Below, one piece after another: positions 8,113-16,950 of a stretch of 64,000 bases of DNA (positions are counted from its first letter, which is position 1; every line of letters starts with the position of its first letter). Location: assembly GCA_052274345.1 (NCBI GenBank), contig DAVZGP010000015.1:1-64000 (forward strand), written 5' to 3'. The DNA is from Clostridium_AD sp937920395 (GTDB taxonomy: Bacteria; Bacillota; Clostridia; Clostridiales; Clostridiaceae). Made by a program: the position numbers and the translations under genes. The notes beneath the pieces are model-generated. The model had not been told where the DNA came from. It saw nothing but the letters and a program-made list of their open reading frames with translations, and did no database searches.

Positions 8113-9645
8113 ATGATATTATGTAGCCCATGTATATTATACGATGGTGAAGATCATATATGGAAATTTTATGTAAATGATAATAATGATTTAATATACA
8201 ATATAATGTATTCAGAAGATAAATGGACTAAAGAAAAGAAAATTGACAGCGAAGTTTTAGATTTTGTAGTAAGCTTAGATATGGATAACAAAATTTGCAT
8301 TATATATAGTGTAAAAGTAGGGGAGCTTAAGTTTTGTGTATGGGAGGTTGACAGGTGGCTTGGAAAAACCATTTATACTTTTGAAAATAAAGAATATGAG
8401 ATGTCAGAATTAAGTGTTATTACAATTTATAAATCAACCAATATATTTTTTATTGCTAAAAATAATTTAAGTAAAATAAAATGTTCATTAATTCATTTAT
8501 GTTTAAATAAGGATGAAAGCATATTTAATACAATAGATACCATAACGTTTCAAAAGGATATTTTTTTTCATTATGAAGTACAAACCTTAGAAAATGACAC
8601 TTTATCATTAATATTTATAAAAGGTGAAAAAAATGGATCATCAATAAATTTGGCAGAATACAAAAACAATAAATGGAGTACTCCTAAAAGATTGTATGGA
8701 ATTATCGGTAGTAGTGTTAATTTTTATACAGCATTATATTTAGACAACATAAATATAATGAATTTGTCTAAAGAAGGCTCTTTATATGTGTTAGAAAATG
8801 TAGTAATTGGACCTGATGGAAAAATGAAAAGTTATAAAATACATGAAACTCCATGTAAACCAATTAATTTTTGTTTTGTTGAAATTAAAGGAATTCTTTG
8901 GGCAACGTGGGTTGAAGGTAAAGATGTTTATGTGTCTTCATATAAACACAAATGGAGTGAACCCTGCAAATATTATATAGAGGCTACTGATGAATTTTTA
9001 ATATACAAATATTTATCTTTAAGTAATAAAGATAATGCTATAAAGTGTAGATATATACTAGGAACAAATTCGACGCAAATAAAGCTAGTATCTCCTAACT
9101 ACACAAATGATTATAATAATAGTATTTCTCAAATTACCAAAGTAGATGAAAGAGTAACATTAGATTCTTCAGTTGAAAAAGGGAAAATAAATTTGCAAGA
9201 AGAAAATTTGATTTTGAAAAAAAACAATAGCGATTTTAAAAAAGAACTTATGGATTTGCAAATAAAATATCAACAAAAACTGAGAGTTATAGAGGAATTA
9301 GAAGATAATTTCTTTATGCTTACAAATGCAAAGAAAAAAGCTGAAGAAAAACTTTCTATAATAGCTGAGATTCAAAAAACTTCTATGAAAAAGTTGAAGG
9401 TAATGGAAATTGAAAAAATATCTAGTACTGTACTGCTAGATGATCTAACAAATAAATCACAAAAACTTACTAATGAATATGAAGGATTAAAAGAACAAAA
9501 AATATATAAATCTAATGTCATAAGTGAATTAAAAAATAAATTGCAACAATTAACTAGTGAAAAGGAAGCGTTAAGACAAGATTTAGATTTTGAAAAAAGT
9601 ATTGGTATTGTAAATAGAATTTTCAAAAAAAAATCTGAAAAATAA
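8113..9645 (+). CDS. Propeller-like protein with C-terminal coiled coil (510 aa)
   Basis: Two parts are visible. Residues 1 to about 340 hold recurring W-x-F/Y and KW(T/S) beta-strand motifs (DHIWKFYVNDNND, SEDKWTKEKK, KNNKWSTPKRLYG, KHKWSEPCKYY), as in sialidase- or beta-propeller-type folds. Residues about 355-500 are a long charged coiled coil. No signal peptide or membrane segment. An ATG at 8104 overlaps the AAGGAG site; the ATG nine bases behind that site (8113) is preferred. It lies next to the sigma-K-controlled cluster, but I found no clear sigma-K box of its own. Possible spore-surface or cytoskeletal protein; function unknown. Confidence 0.6.
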   Translation: MILCSPCILYDGEDHIWKFYVNDNNDLIYNIMYSEDKWTKEKKIDSEVLDFVVSLDMDNKICIIYSVKVGELKFCVWEVDRWLGKTIYTFENKEYEMSELSVITIYKSTNIFFIAKNNLSKIKCSLIHLCLNKDESIFNTIDTITFQKDIFFHYEVQTLENDTLSLIFIKGEKNGSSINLAEYKNNKWSTPKRLYGIIGSSVNFYTALYLDNINIMNLSKEGSLYVLENVVIGPDGKMKSYKIHETPCKPINFCFVEIKGILWATWVEGKDVYVSSYKHKWSEPCKYYIEATDEFLIYKYLSLSNKDNAIKCRYILGTNSTQIKLVSPNYTNDYNNSISQITKVDERVTLDSSVEKGKINLQEENLILKKNNSDFKKELMDLQIKYQQKLRVIEELEDNFFMLTNAKKKAEEKLSIIAEIQKTSMKKLKVMEIEKISSTVLLDDLTNKSQKLTNEYEGLKEQKIYKSNVISELKNKLQQLTSEKEALRQDLDFEKSIGIVNRIFKKKSEK

Positions 9646-9704
9646 ATATAATAATCTCAAGAAAAAATATTACACTTTAAATTAACAAGATGAATTTACT
9701 TATC

Positions 9705-9731
9705 ACAATAGTAGTATGATTTCATATTATA
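9705..9731 (+). promoter_or_regulatory. Sigma-K-type promoter of the DUF3343 gene
   Basis: Plus strand: CAC, 16 bases, CATATTATA, matching AC-N16-CATANNNTA. The start site would fall about 55 bases before the ribosome binding site. Confidence 0.65.
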
Positions 9732-9804
9732 GAGTATTCAATTGTTTTATTTAATATAAAATCATTTATAAACTTGATCAGCAACAAAGGGGATGTACAA
9801 GACG

Positions 9805-10071
9805 ATGCAAGTAGAAGAATCCGAATATTTAGTAGTTTACCCAGGTCATAATACTACAACACTTTTGTACCAAAGACTTTTAAAGAAGTCTTGCAATGTT
9901 GAATTAGTGTCAACACCAATAAAAATATCTTATGGTTGTAGTTTATCTATTAAATTTAAAGAAATCTATATGGATATTGTTAATGCTGAAATTCTAAAAA
10001 TCAGTATAAAGCCCAAAGGAGTATACAAAATCATTAAAAAACTAAAGTTTAATACCTATGAAATGATTTAG
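9805..10071 (+). CDS. DUF3343 protein, putative sulfur/selenium carrier-like (88 aa)
   Basis: Small protein matching DUF3343, a family often found beside selenium and sulfur transfer genes and described as S/Se carrier-like. Visible signature: YLVVYPGHNTTTLLYQRLLK, then VELVSTPIKISYGCSLSIKF with the conserved cysteine, and the ending KGVYKI. The ribosome binding site AAAGGGG abuts an ATG at 9793; the in-frame ATG at 9805 has more usual spacing, so the start is uncertain by four codons. A sigma-K-like promoter and a strong terminator make it a single-gene unit, apparently switched on late in sporulation, which is unexpected for this family. Confidence 0.65.
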   Translation: MQVEESEYLVVYPGHNTTTLLYQRLLKKSCNVELVSTPIKISYGCSLSIKFKEIYMDIVNAEILKISIKPKGVYKIIKKLKFNTYEMI

Positions 10072-10091
10072 TTTACATTTATATTATTTTT

Positions 10092-10119
10092 GGATTTGGG
10101 TTTTCCGAATCCTTTTTTT
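10092..10119 (+). terminator. Intrinsic terminator after the DUF3343 gene
   Basis: GGATTTGG-loop-CCGAATCC stem (one G-T pair) followed by seven T. Confidence 0.88.
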
Positions 10120-10185
10120 ATTTTGTGCATATTTTGTACACTTAAAGCATATTTTCTATTAATAAGGTTAAAGGGTGTGATTGAA

Positions 10186-11676
10186 ATGGATACAATTATA
10201 AGAAAAAATTTTTATTTTGTTTCAAATGTTAAAACTGGAACCTTAACTGTAATTGATGGGCTTTGCAATACAATATTAAAAGAAATAAAAATTGGTAAAA
10301 GACCATTCAAATTAGCAATAAAAGATGATAATACAATTGGTGTTGCTTGTGATGTTAGTAATACAATTTCGTTTGTTAATTGTAAAAGTTATGAAATAAG
10401 AGAACACTTTATTTCTAATAATGGTAATCTGATAATTGATAAAACAAATCAAAAGATATATGTTTCAGATACATCTGAGGTAACTATATATGATATGAAT
10501 TTAGACAAAATAATAAATCGTTTTCGAGAATTTTCAGCGATTACTGATATAAAGCTTAACGCAAAAGGATCTAAACTATATGTATTAGATATGTTATTAA
10601 AACAATTAAACATTTATAGAACCGATACCTATACACTTATAAATTCATTTGAAAATTTAGGAATTAATCCAATATCCCTCTTAATTTCAGAGGATGATAA
10701 AACAGCATATATTTCAACAAAGATTGATATATTAAAAATAGATATTGGTTCAAAACTTGTAACTAAACTGATTTTGCCAAAAGGATCTTTGATAAATGAT
10801 ATGGTGTTAAATGAAAGGACCTTATATGCATCAAACTTAGGGCTAAATAGAATAGAATTAATAGATACTCAAACTAATAAAGTATACAATTATATTTTTA
10901 CCTCAAGGTCTGAACCTACTAGCCTTTTTATAACTGATGACAATACTAAGCTATTAGTTGCTAATAGAGTTTGCAATGATTATGGTGGAATTGATATAAT
11001 AGATTTAAAATCAAATTGTTTGATTAGTTCAATTCTAATGAATACAATTAATAGTCAGCCATATGATATTATTTCAATTAATCTTTCTTTTACATATGAT
11101 ACAACAGTTGCAATTACTAATTTTAATCCTGGTAACAAACAAATTGCGGTATTAGTAAAAAGAATATTTGCATCATATAATGAAAATATAAAATTTCCTA
11201 CTATAAGCTTTAATTTACCTAAAGAAATAAATTCTTCTTATATATATAAATATACAAAGTTCGAACCAGGTATAATAGTGCCATCTACTGAATTTATGAG
11301 CTATGTATCCACAATATCTGAATTTTCAAGTATTAAATTCATTGCAAGAGTTAATTATATAACATATTATCTTGAAAACAATATAAACAAATATATAAAT
11401 GGATTTTTTGAAAAACCTATAGATGTACTATTGAAGATTACCAAAGAGCGTAATTTAAATGAATTTGAGCTTAGTATTAAAACGACTAGTAACTTTACAA
11501 ATAACCCCAAATTTCTAAATAATGTACTTACTTTTGGTGTTAGCACTTTAATGGAGTTAAAAGTAATAGGTGAAGATGAAATATATCTTACTAATTTAAA
11601 AGAAGAGGACAATTTTGAAGAATTCTCTGTTTTTGATGGCTCGATTTTTCCTGATGATACAATAATTCCATTTTAA
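10186..11676 (+). CDS. YVTN/YncE-like beta-propeller protein (496 aa)
   Basis: Residues about 10-330 show repeated blade-like units: FVSNVKTGTLTVIDGL, VSNTISFVNCKSYEI, YASNLGLNRIELIDTQTNK, LLVANRVCNDYGGIDIIDL. They resemble seven-bladed YVTN-type propellers. The C-terminal 160 residues form a separate beta-rich domain. No signal peptide is visible. The frame reaches back to 10090, but that part lies inside a terminator hairpin; AAAGGGTG eight bases before ATG 10186 marks the start. Its place at the end of the sporulation-linked cluster suggests a spore-envelope role, by position only. A terminator follows. Confidence 0.65.
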   Translation: MDTIIRKNFYFVSNVKTGTLTVIDGLCNTILKEIKIGKRPFKLAIKDDNTIGVACDVSNTISFVNCKSYEIREHFISNNGNLIIDKTNQKIYVSDTSEVTIYDMNLDKIINRFREFSAITDIKLNAKGSKLYVLDMLLKQLNIYRTDTYTLINSFENLGINPISLLISEDDKTAYISTKIDILKIDIGSKLVTKLILPKGSLINDMVLNERTLYASNLGLNRIELIDTQTNKVYNYIFTSRSEPTSLFITDDNTKLLVANRVCNDYGGIDIIDLKSNCLISSILMNTINSQPYDIISINLSFTYDTTVAITNFNPGNKQIAVLVKRIFASYNENIKFPTISFNLPKEINSSYIYKYTKFEPGIIVPSTEFMSYVSTISEFSSIKFIARVNYITYYLENNINKYINGFFEKPIDVLLKITKERNLNEFELSIKTTSNFTNNPKFLNNVLTFGVSTLMELKVIGEDEIYLTNLKEEDNFEEFSVFDGSIFPDDTIIPF

Positions 11677-11732
11677 TATAAAAATAAATATTTTTATCTG
11701 GATTTTAGGATAATGAAACGGAAAGCGAGACG

Positions 11733-11770
11733 TAGCAATGTAAACTTAATTATTAAGTTTACATTGCTAT
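11733..11770. terminator. Bidirectional terminator between convergent genes
   Basis: TAGCAATGTAAACTTAA pairs perfectly with its complement across a three-to-five-base loop; an outer AAGCGA/TCGCTT pair extends it. The stop codon of the minus-strand gene lies within the stem. Confidence 0.85.
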
Positions 11771-12039
11771 TTTTCGCTTGGTTTTAATTCTTCTATTTCA
11801 AGTTTATCAAAATATATTTCCTCAATAAAATTATTTTCATCAAAACTTGATTTACGTCTTTTGTTGAATTCACTTACATTGGGTTTTAACCAATAAGGTG
11901 TTGAAATATCAAATTTGTAACATAACTCAGTTATACATATTTTTAGATTCTCTTGGTAACTATCTTCTATTTCAGATATTGCAACTTCATCTCTTATAAT
12001 TCTATTATCCTTTATTAATTTGCCCCAAATTTTTAACAT
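11767..12039 (-). CDS. Hypothetical protein (90 aa)
   Basis: An unrecognised soluble protein starting MLKIWGKLIKDNRIIRDEV and containing LCYKFDISTPYWLKPNV. The composition is mixed alpha/beta with an acidic end. AAGGAGG sits five bases before the ATG. It is monocistronic and convergent with the propeller gene. I recall similar short proteins in clostridia without assigned function, but cannot name a family. Confidence 0.6.
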   Translation of the reverse strand: MLKIWGKLIKDNRIIRDEVAISEIEDSYQENLKICITELCYKFDISTPYWLKPNVSEFNKRRKSSFDENNFIEEIYFDKLEIEELKPSEK

Positions 12040-12341
12040 CGTGGCCTCCTTACTTGTATTTTTTTAAAAAATATCATTTATAATCTAATATTTTTTGCTA
12101 GTCCTAAGTTTATCATAATTATTAAATAAAGTCATGTTATATGTTAAGTATCTCTTGATTGTTTTCATCTTTAATGAAGAAGTATAAGTTGATTATTTTT
12201 ACGAGATATTGCACATACTGAATTTAATATATATTCTAAATAAAATTTATATAGTATGTCTTAATATTTAAATTCTTTAATTTATTCTATATGTTACATA
12301 GTTGTATGTTTAAGTATAAAACAAAGGAGGATTAAAAATAC
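12040..12341. other. Intergenic stretch upstream of the permease gene
   Basis: AT-rich with no ORF having a start and binding site. It should hold the divergent promoters. A short inverted repeat (ACATACT at about 12213, AGTATGT at about 12252) is too small to interpret. Confidence 0.4.
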
Positions 12342-13712
12342 ATGGTAAATTTAGGGACAATACATTATGCATATATTATAATCATTCTAATAATTACTAT
12401 TATAATTTCTATTAAAAAAGATGTAATACTTCCATGTATTTTAGGAATTGGAGTAATTGGATATATATATACAGGAAGTATCCTAAGTGCTGTTAAAATT
12501 ATATATAAGGCTATAGTAATATCCGGAAAAGAATTCATTGAAATAGTTGTAGTTATTGCGTTGGTTAATGCGATGTCAAGTGCATTAAATGATTTGGGTG
12601 CAGATGAACTAATTATAAAACCAATAAGGAAATTAATGATAAACAAAACTATGTCATTCTTTGTTCTAGGTATTACCGTAACTTTGACTTCTTGGTTTAT
12701 TTGGCCAACACCGGCCGTAGTTTTTATAGGCGCACTAATGGTACCAGCAGCAATACAATCTGGATTGCCACCAGTATGGGCTGCAGTAGTTTTATGTATA
12801 TTTGGTAATGGGGTTGCCTTATCAAGCGATTTTGTTCTTCAAGCAGCGCCATCTATAACTGCGAAAACTGCGAACTTACCAAATGCACTAGGAATAATTC
12901 GAGAATGCCTCCCATTTTGGGGTGTAATGAGTATAGTCACTATTACTATAGCGTTTATACTTATGAGAAGAGATAAAACCATAAAAATTGAAGTAGACAC
13001 AGATATAATTGAAAACAAGAAATCTTTGAAAAACAATTTAATAGGAACAAAGGTAATAGCAATAGTTACTCCGTTTATATTTATAACAGACATATTTTTT
13101 ATAAAAAAATTTAATTTTATAGGCTCTGAGTCAACAGCCTTAATAGGTGGAACAGCATCAATAATGATGATAATTTGTTCTATAATTAATACTAATTTTA
13201 AAACATCATTAGGAGATGTTACTAAATATATTAAGAGTGGTTTTAGTTTTGGAATAAATATTTTTGCACCAATTATAATTATTGGTGCTTTCTTCTTTCT
13301 CGGAAGTGAAAGTACTGCTGTTGATATATTGGGAAATGGGGCTACTGGAATTCTAAGTGATATAGGAGTATTTGCAGCAAACAAGATACCATTATCTAAG
13401 TACTCTGTTGTAGGTATACAAACAGCAGTAAGTACTCTTCTTGGCCTTAGTGGTTCAGGCTTCGCTGGTCTTCCGTTAGTAGGTACATTAGCTAATACCT
13501 TTTCAACTACAATAAATATAGATAAAGAACAAATTGCTGCATTTGGTCAAATAATTACAATTTGGATAGGTGGTGGAACTATAATTCCGTGGAGTGTGGT
13601 TGCTGCGGCGGGAATATGTAAGGTTGAACCTTTTGATGTTGCTAGGAAGAATATTATTCCTGTAACGTGTGGAATAGTTGCTACAGTAATATTAGCACTA
13701 CTAATTTTATAA
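12342..13712 (+). CDS. Putative permease, ion-transporter superfamily type (456 aa)
   Basis: An integral membrane protein with about 11-12 hydrophobic segments. The segments TLTSWFIWPTPAVVFIGALMVPAA and LLGLSGSGFAGLPLVGTLAN (spaced re-entrant-like, small-residue-rich loops) resemble transporters of the GntP/DASS/NhaC-like superfamily that move organic anions or ions. Residues about 205-240 form a charged cytoplasmic loop. ATG follows CAAAGGAGG at a suitable distance. It stands alone with no biosynthetic or regulatory partner, so the substrate cannot be inferred. Confidence 0.6.
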   Translation: MVNLGTIHYAYIIIILIITIIISIKKDVILPCILGIGVIGYIYTGSILSAVKIIYKAIVISGKEFIEIVVVIALVNAMSSALNDLGADELIIKPIRKLMINKTMSFFVLGITVTLTSWFIWPTPAVVFIGALMVPAAIQSGLPPVWAAVVLCIFGNGVALSSDFVLQAAPSITAKTANLPNALGIIRECLPFWGVMSIVTITIAFILMRRDKTIKIEVDTDIIENKKSLKNNLIGTKVIAIVTPFIFITDIFFIKKFNFIGSESTALIGGTASIMMIICSIINTNFKTSLGDVTKYIKSGFSFGINIFAPIIIIGAFFFLGSESTAVDILGNGATGILSDIGVFAANKIPLSKYSVVGIQTAVSTLLGLSGSGFAGLPLVGTLANTFSTTINIDKEQIAAFGQIITIWIGGGTIIPWSVVAAAGICKVEPFDVARKNIIPVTCGIVATVILALLIL

Positions 13713-13721
13713 TTATTAGTG
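13690..13721 (+). terminator. Stem-loop at the end of the permease gene
   Basis: ATTAGCACTA and TAGTGCTAAT form a 10-bp perfect stem around the stop codon. No T run follows, so termination is uncertain; it may instead be a 3' stabilising hairpin. Confidence 0.45.
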
Positions 13722-13827
13722 CTAATGTGTTAATTAATGGTGCCTAATTTAGAATTAATAGTGACCAATGCTTTAATTAATGGTAGCATGATATAGATAC
13801 TAATACATTTGGGGGGAGTTTACATAA

Positions 13828-14166
13828 ATGAATATTCAATTTTTTGGAACAAAAAAATGTTTTGATACAAAAAAAACTGAACGATATTTCAAGGAAAGAA
13901 ACATAAAATATCAATTTATTGATTTAAATATTAAAGGGCTTAGTAATGGCGAATTTCAAAGTGTAAAAAGATCTGTTGGATTAAATAATTTAATTAATAC
14001 AAATGCTAAAGATTACAAAAAATCAAATTTAAGCCAAATAAGGGGGGATGAGATTAAAGAAGAAATTTTATTAAAAAACCCTCAACTTCTTAAAACTCCT
14101 ATAGTACGTAATGGGAAAGATGCCACTGTTGGTTATGTCCCCGAAATATGGGCAGACTGGGAATAG
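13828..14166 (+). CDS. ArsC/Spx-like (YffB-type) thioredoxin-fold protein (112 aa)
   Basis: Thioredoxin-fold protein of the arsenate reductase (ArsC)/Spx family. Start MNIQFFGTKKCFDTKKTERYF holds the single N-terminal Cys11 of the family, without a second Cys three residues on. The TPIVRNGKDATVGY block near the end has the conserved cis-Pro and Arg. Spx itself has CXXC and more arginines, and dedicated arsenate reductases sit with ars genes. None is here, so a general glutaredoxin-like or unknown role is most likely. A GGGGGGAG site precedes the ATG. Confidence 0.75.
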   Translation: MNIQFFGTKKCFDTKKTERYFKERNIKYQFIDLNIKGLSNGEFQSVKRSVGLNNLINTNAKDYKKSNLSQIRGDEIKEEILLKNPQLLKTPIVRNGKDATVGYVPEIWADWE

Positions 14167-14242
14167 TAATATTACGTAGGCAACTAAATGAGATAACTTT
14201 TAGCTGCCTCCAGAAATACTATAAGGACTAATTTTTATTATA

Positions 14243-14791
14243 TTAATTCGAATATTTTGATAATCTAGGAATCAATTGTTTGGATAATATTATTGCAATT
14301 ACTGCTTTTATAATATCGCCAGGTATAAATGGTATACAAGCGTATTTTAGAGCTTCATAAAAGTTTATGCTTTTTCCTATATAAGTTGTAAAAATAAAAT
14401 AGAAATAGGGTACACCAATAATATAAATTATAAAACTTCCCAAAATAACTGAATATATTATTTTAGAAAGAGACTTATCTTTTTCAGTAAGTTTTCCAAT
14501 TACATAAGCTGCAATAATATAGCCTATGAGAAAGCCGAAAGAAGGTCTTACTATGGCGCCAAGGCCTCCATAAGCACCAGAAAAAATAGGTAATCCAATT
14601 AAGCCTAAAACAACATATGTAATTTGAGATAAAGCTCCTAATTTGGAACCTAGTATAATTCCTGATAAAATAACGAAGAAAGTTTGAAGCGTTATAGGTA
14701 CTGGGCCTAGAGGTATAGACAAAATTCCTCCAACTGCCGTTAGTGCTGTAAATAATGCAGCAATTATCAAATCTCGAGTCGATAATTTCAA
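14243..14791 (-). CDS. bioY: BioY, substrate-binding component of biotin ECF transporter
   Basis: Six-helix S component that binds biotin in the membrane and works with the shared EcfAA'T energising module, or alone. Family hallmarks: LSTRDLIIAALFTALTAVGG at the start, IPLGPVPITLQTFFVILSG, LGLIGLPIFSGAYGGLGAI and RPSFGFLIGY. The start codon appears to be TTG at 14791: AGGAGG lies eight bases upstream and the next residues KLSTRDL match the family start. A BirA operator lies 69-101 bases upstream, so it should be repressed when biotin is plentiful. No biotin synthesis gene lies nearby, which fits a scavenging strategy. Confidence 0.92.
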   Translation of the reverse strand: MKLSTRDLIIAALFTALTAVGGILSIPLGPVPITLQTFFVILSGIILGSKLGALSQITYVVLGLIGLPIFSGAYGGLGAIVRPSFGFLIGYIIAAYVIGKLTEKDKSLSKIIYSVILGSFIIYIIGVPYFYFIFTTYIGKSINFYEALKYACIPFIPGDIIKAVIAIILSKQLIPRLSKYSN

Positions 14792-14859
14792 AATATATTC
14801 CTCCTAAAGCTTAAATTGAATTATACAATGTCTAAATAAGCCAATGTAGTTTATTAACC

Positions 14860-14892
14860 ATTGTAAACTTTTTTATATTAATGGTTTACAAT
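14860..14892. promoter_or_regulatory. BirA operator upstream of bioY
   Basis: ATTGTAAAC, 15 bases, GTTTACAAT: a perfect inverted repeat that matches the biotin repressor site of Firmicutes. It lies in the bioY promoter region, between bioY and the divergent HD-domain gene. Confidence 0.88.
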
Positions 14893-14958
14893 AATAATAA
14901 TATCATTAATGATTTTGAAAGTCAATTAATATATATTTATTACAAAGGAGGCGGTTTA

Positions 14959-15618
14959 ATGGATAAGGAACTAATTATAAATAAAACAATGGAATACGTA
15001 AAAAGTAAACTAGCAGGGGAAGGAACAGGTCATGATTTCTTTCATATATTGAGAGTTTACAAAACTGCAATTTATATATCTAAAAAAGAAGGGGCCGATT
15101 TATTTGTTGTTGGGTTAACTGCTTTATTACATGACATTGCGGATTGGAAATTTAATGATGGTGATAGTGATATTGGACCTAGACTTGCAAAAGATTGGTT
15201 AGAGGGTTTAAATGTTGATGATGCTATTATTAATAAAATTACTAATATAATACGAACTATGTCTTTTAAAGGTGGAACAACCAATTCTAAACAAGAAACA
15301 ATTGAAGGCATGGTGGTTCAAGACGCTGATAGATTAGATGCAATTGGTGCTATAGGAATTGCAAGAGCTTTTGCTTATGGTGGATATAAAAAGAGAGAAC
15401 TATACAATCCAGATATTAAACCACAGAAATATAAAGATTTTGATCAATATAAGGGAAGTGTTGATACTACTATTAATCATTTTTATGAAAAACTTTTATT
15501 ACTAAAAGATTTAATGAACACTAAATCAGGCAAAACTATGGCAGAAGAAAGACATGAATTTATGATGACATATTTAGATCAATTCTTTGGAGAATGGGAT
15601 TGTATTGAATCAAACTAA
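14959..15618 (+). CDS. HD-domain phosphohydrolase (YedJ-like), 219 aa
   Basis: Metal-dependent HD-superfamily phosphohydrolase. Visible: first His in GTGHDFFHILRVYKTA, HD doublet in LTALLHDIADWKF, and the later aspartate in VVQDADRLDAIGAIGIARA; these are the expected metal ligands. The length matches YedJ/YpgQ-type proteins, which hydrolyse nucleotides; the substrate here is not known. The frame reaches 14881 but would run through the BirA operator; AAAGGAGG before ATG 14959 fixes the start. Single gene, divergent from bioY. Confidence 0.82.
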   Translation: MDKELIINKTMEYVKSKLAGEGTGHDFFHILRVYKTAIYISKKEGADLFVVGLTALLHDIADWKFNDGDSDIGPRLAKDWLEGLNVDDAIINKITNIIRTMSFKGGTTNSKQETIEGMVVQDADRLDAIGAIGIARAFAYGGYKKRELYNPDIKPQKYKDFDQYKGSVDTTINHFYEKLLLLKDLMNTKSGKTMAEERHEFMMTYLDQFFGEWDCIESN

Positions 15619-15664
15619 AGTTAAGATGAATTAACTTTATAGTTAATTCACCTCTTAACGTTTC

Positions 15665-15877
15665 TTAAATTCTTCTAAGTTCGTCTATATTAACACATAG
15701 GATAGTTGCTATTGTTTCAATTATATTAAAAGATGGATTTTTTTTGCTTCCTCGTTCAAGTTCTTCTAAATAAGTCTGTGATACATGTACACTTAAATTC
15801 TTAGATAAAGTTGATATATCTTTGCTTGTTAAGGATTTAGTAAGTCTTAATTCTCTAATCTTAGCACCATTAAGCAT
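15665..15877 (-). CDS. XRE-family helix-turn-helix regulator (70 aa)
   Basis: Almost the whole protein is one Cro/C1-type HTH domain: KIRELRLTKSLTSKDIS, then VSQTYLEELERGSKKNPS, then IIETIATILCVNIDEL. Such tiny regulators have no sensor domain and often belong to phage-like or stress circuits. AAGGAGG precedes the ATG. It is convergent with the HD-domain gene, with no obvious target beside it; the empty 385 bases upstream may carry its own operator. Confidence 0.8.
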   Translation of the reverse strand: MLNGAKIRELRLTKSLTSKDISTLSKNLSVHVSQTYLEELERGSKKNPSFNIIETIATILCVNIDELRRI

Positions 15878-16263
15878 ATAAAAACCTCCTTATATAGATA
15901 TATATATAATACATATAAGCTGATATCTTTGTCATAATAAGTTGTACAAGCTAAGTATACTATGAATAAAGAAATAGCTATGTTATTTTTATGCTTTTTT
16001 TGTTAAGATTAGAAGTAATTTAGAAAAGTTACTAGATTAGATGCGTTTTATTTTCATAGAACTGACCAGTTATAAACTTCGTTCACACTTTGTTAGCATA
16101 TTCGCCATTTAAGTGCCATACTGTATCTTTATTATAGAGATAAGAATAAAAAAAATTGCATTAAAAAGAAAATAAGACATTATTATTTGTATTATAAAAA
16201 ACAATAGATTTCAAATGATTTATTTATATTTAAGATTTAAATTTATGATTAAGGAGAATTTAT
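15878..16263. other. Intergenic stretch between divergent regulator genes
   Basis: AT-rich, with no ORF and no terminator-like hairpin that I trust. It should contain the promoters of the XRE regulator and of the two-component operon. Confidence 0.4.
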
Positions 16264-16950
16264 ATGATGGAAACTATTTTAATAGTTGATGATGAAGAAA
16301 GAATTAGAAATCTTGTATCCATTTATTTAAGGAAGGAACAATATAATATTCTGCAAGCTGAAAATGGAAGAGAAGCTATAAATGTCTTTAATAAAAACTC
16401 GGTAGATTTAGTTATTCTTGATGTAATGATGCCTATTATGGATGGATGGGATGTATGCAAGGAAATAAGAAAGACTTCTAATATTCCAGTTATAATGCTT
16501 ACTGCTAAATCTGAGGAAGATGATGAATTATTAGGCTTTGAATTAGGTACCGATCATTATATTACAAAACCCTTCGTTCCAAAGTTACTAGTCGCTAAAG
16601 TTAAAGCAATTATAAGACGAACTTATAGTACTGAAAGTGTTGTAAAAGAAGAAGACAACTTTGACGGGCTCGTAGTTGATAATTTAAGCCATGAGGTTAC
16701 AGTAGATGATGTAGAAATAAACCTATCGCCAAAAGAATTTGAACTATTAAACTATTTTATACTTAATAAAAGGATTGTGTTAAGCAGAGAAAAAATATTG
16801 GACTCTTTATGGGGTATTGATTATTTTGGAGATTTAAGAACCGTGGATACTGTTATAAAAAGATTAAGAGAAAAGTTAGGTGAAAAGTCTTACCTTATAT
16901 CAACCGTGAGAGGAACAGGATATAAATTCGAGGTGAGAAATGAAAAGTAA
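16264..16950 (+). CDS. OmpR/PhoB-family response regulator (228 aa)
   Basis: Receiver domain at residues 1-125 (acidic pair D10/E11, phospho-acceptor D53 in VILDVMMPIMDG, T80, K102 in ITKPF) and a winged-helix DNA-binding domain at about 130-225 (INLSPKEFELLNYF ... LRTVDTVIKRLREK ... TVRGTGYKFE). AAGGAG lies seven bases before the first ATG; the second ATG is one codon later. It overlaps the histidine kinase gene by 11 bases, so the pair is translationally coupled. No target gene adjoins the pair. Confidence 0.92.
   Translation: MMETILIVDDEERIRNLVSIYLRKEQYNILQAENGREAINVFNKNSVDLVILDVMMPIMDGWDVCKEIRKTSNIPVIMLTAKSEEDDELLGFELGTDHYITKPFVPKLLVAKVKAIIRRTYSTESVVKEEDNFDGLVVDNLSHEVTVDDVEINLSPKEFELLNYFILNKRIVLSREKILDSLWGIDYFGDLRTVDTVIKRLREKLGEKSYLISTVRGTGYKFEVRNEK

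Noticed and set aside
12839..13384. 181-codon ORF on the minus strand inside the permease gene
   Set aside because: It is the mirror of a hydrophobic coding sequence and has no ribosome binding site.
13725..13790. Imperfect repeats of TTAATTAATGGT after the permease gene
   Set aside because: Three short, degenerate copies in AT-rich DNA; no structure or function can be supported.
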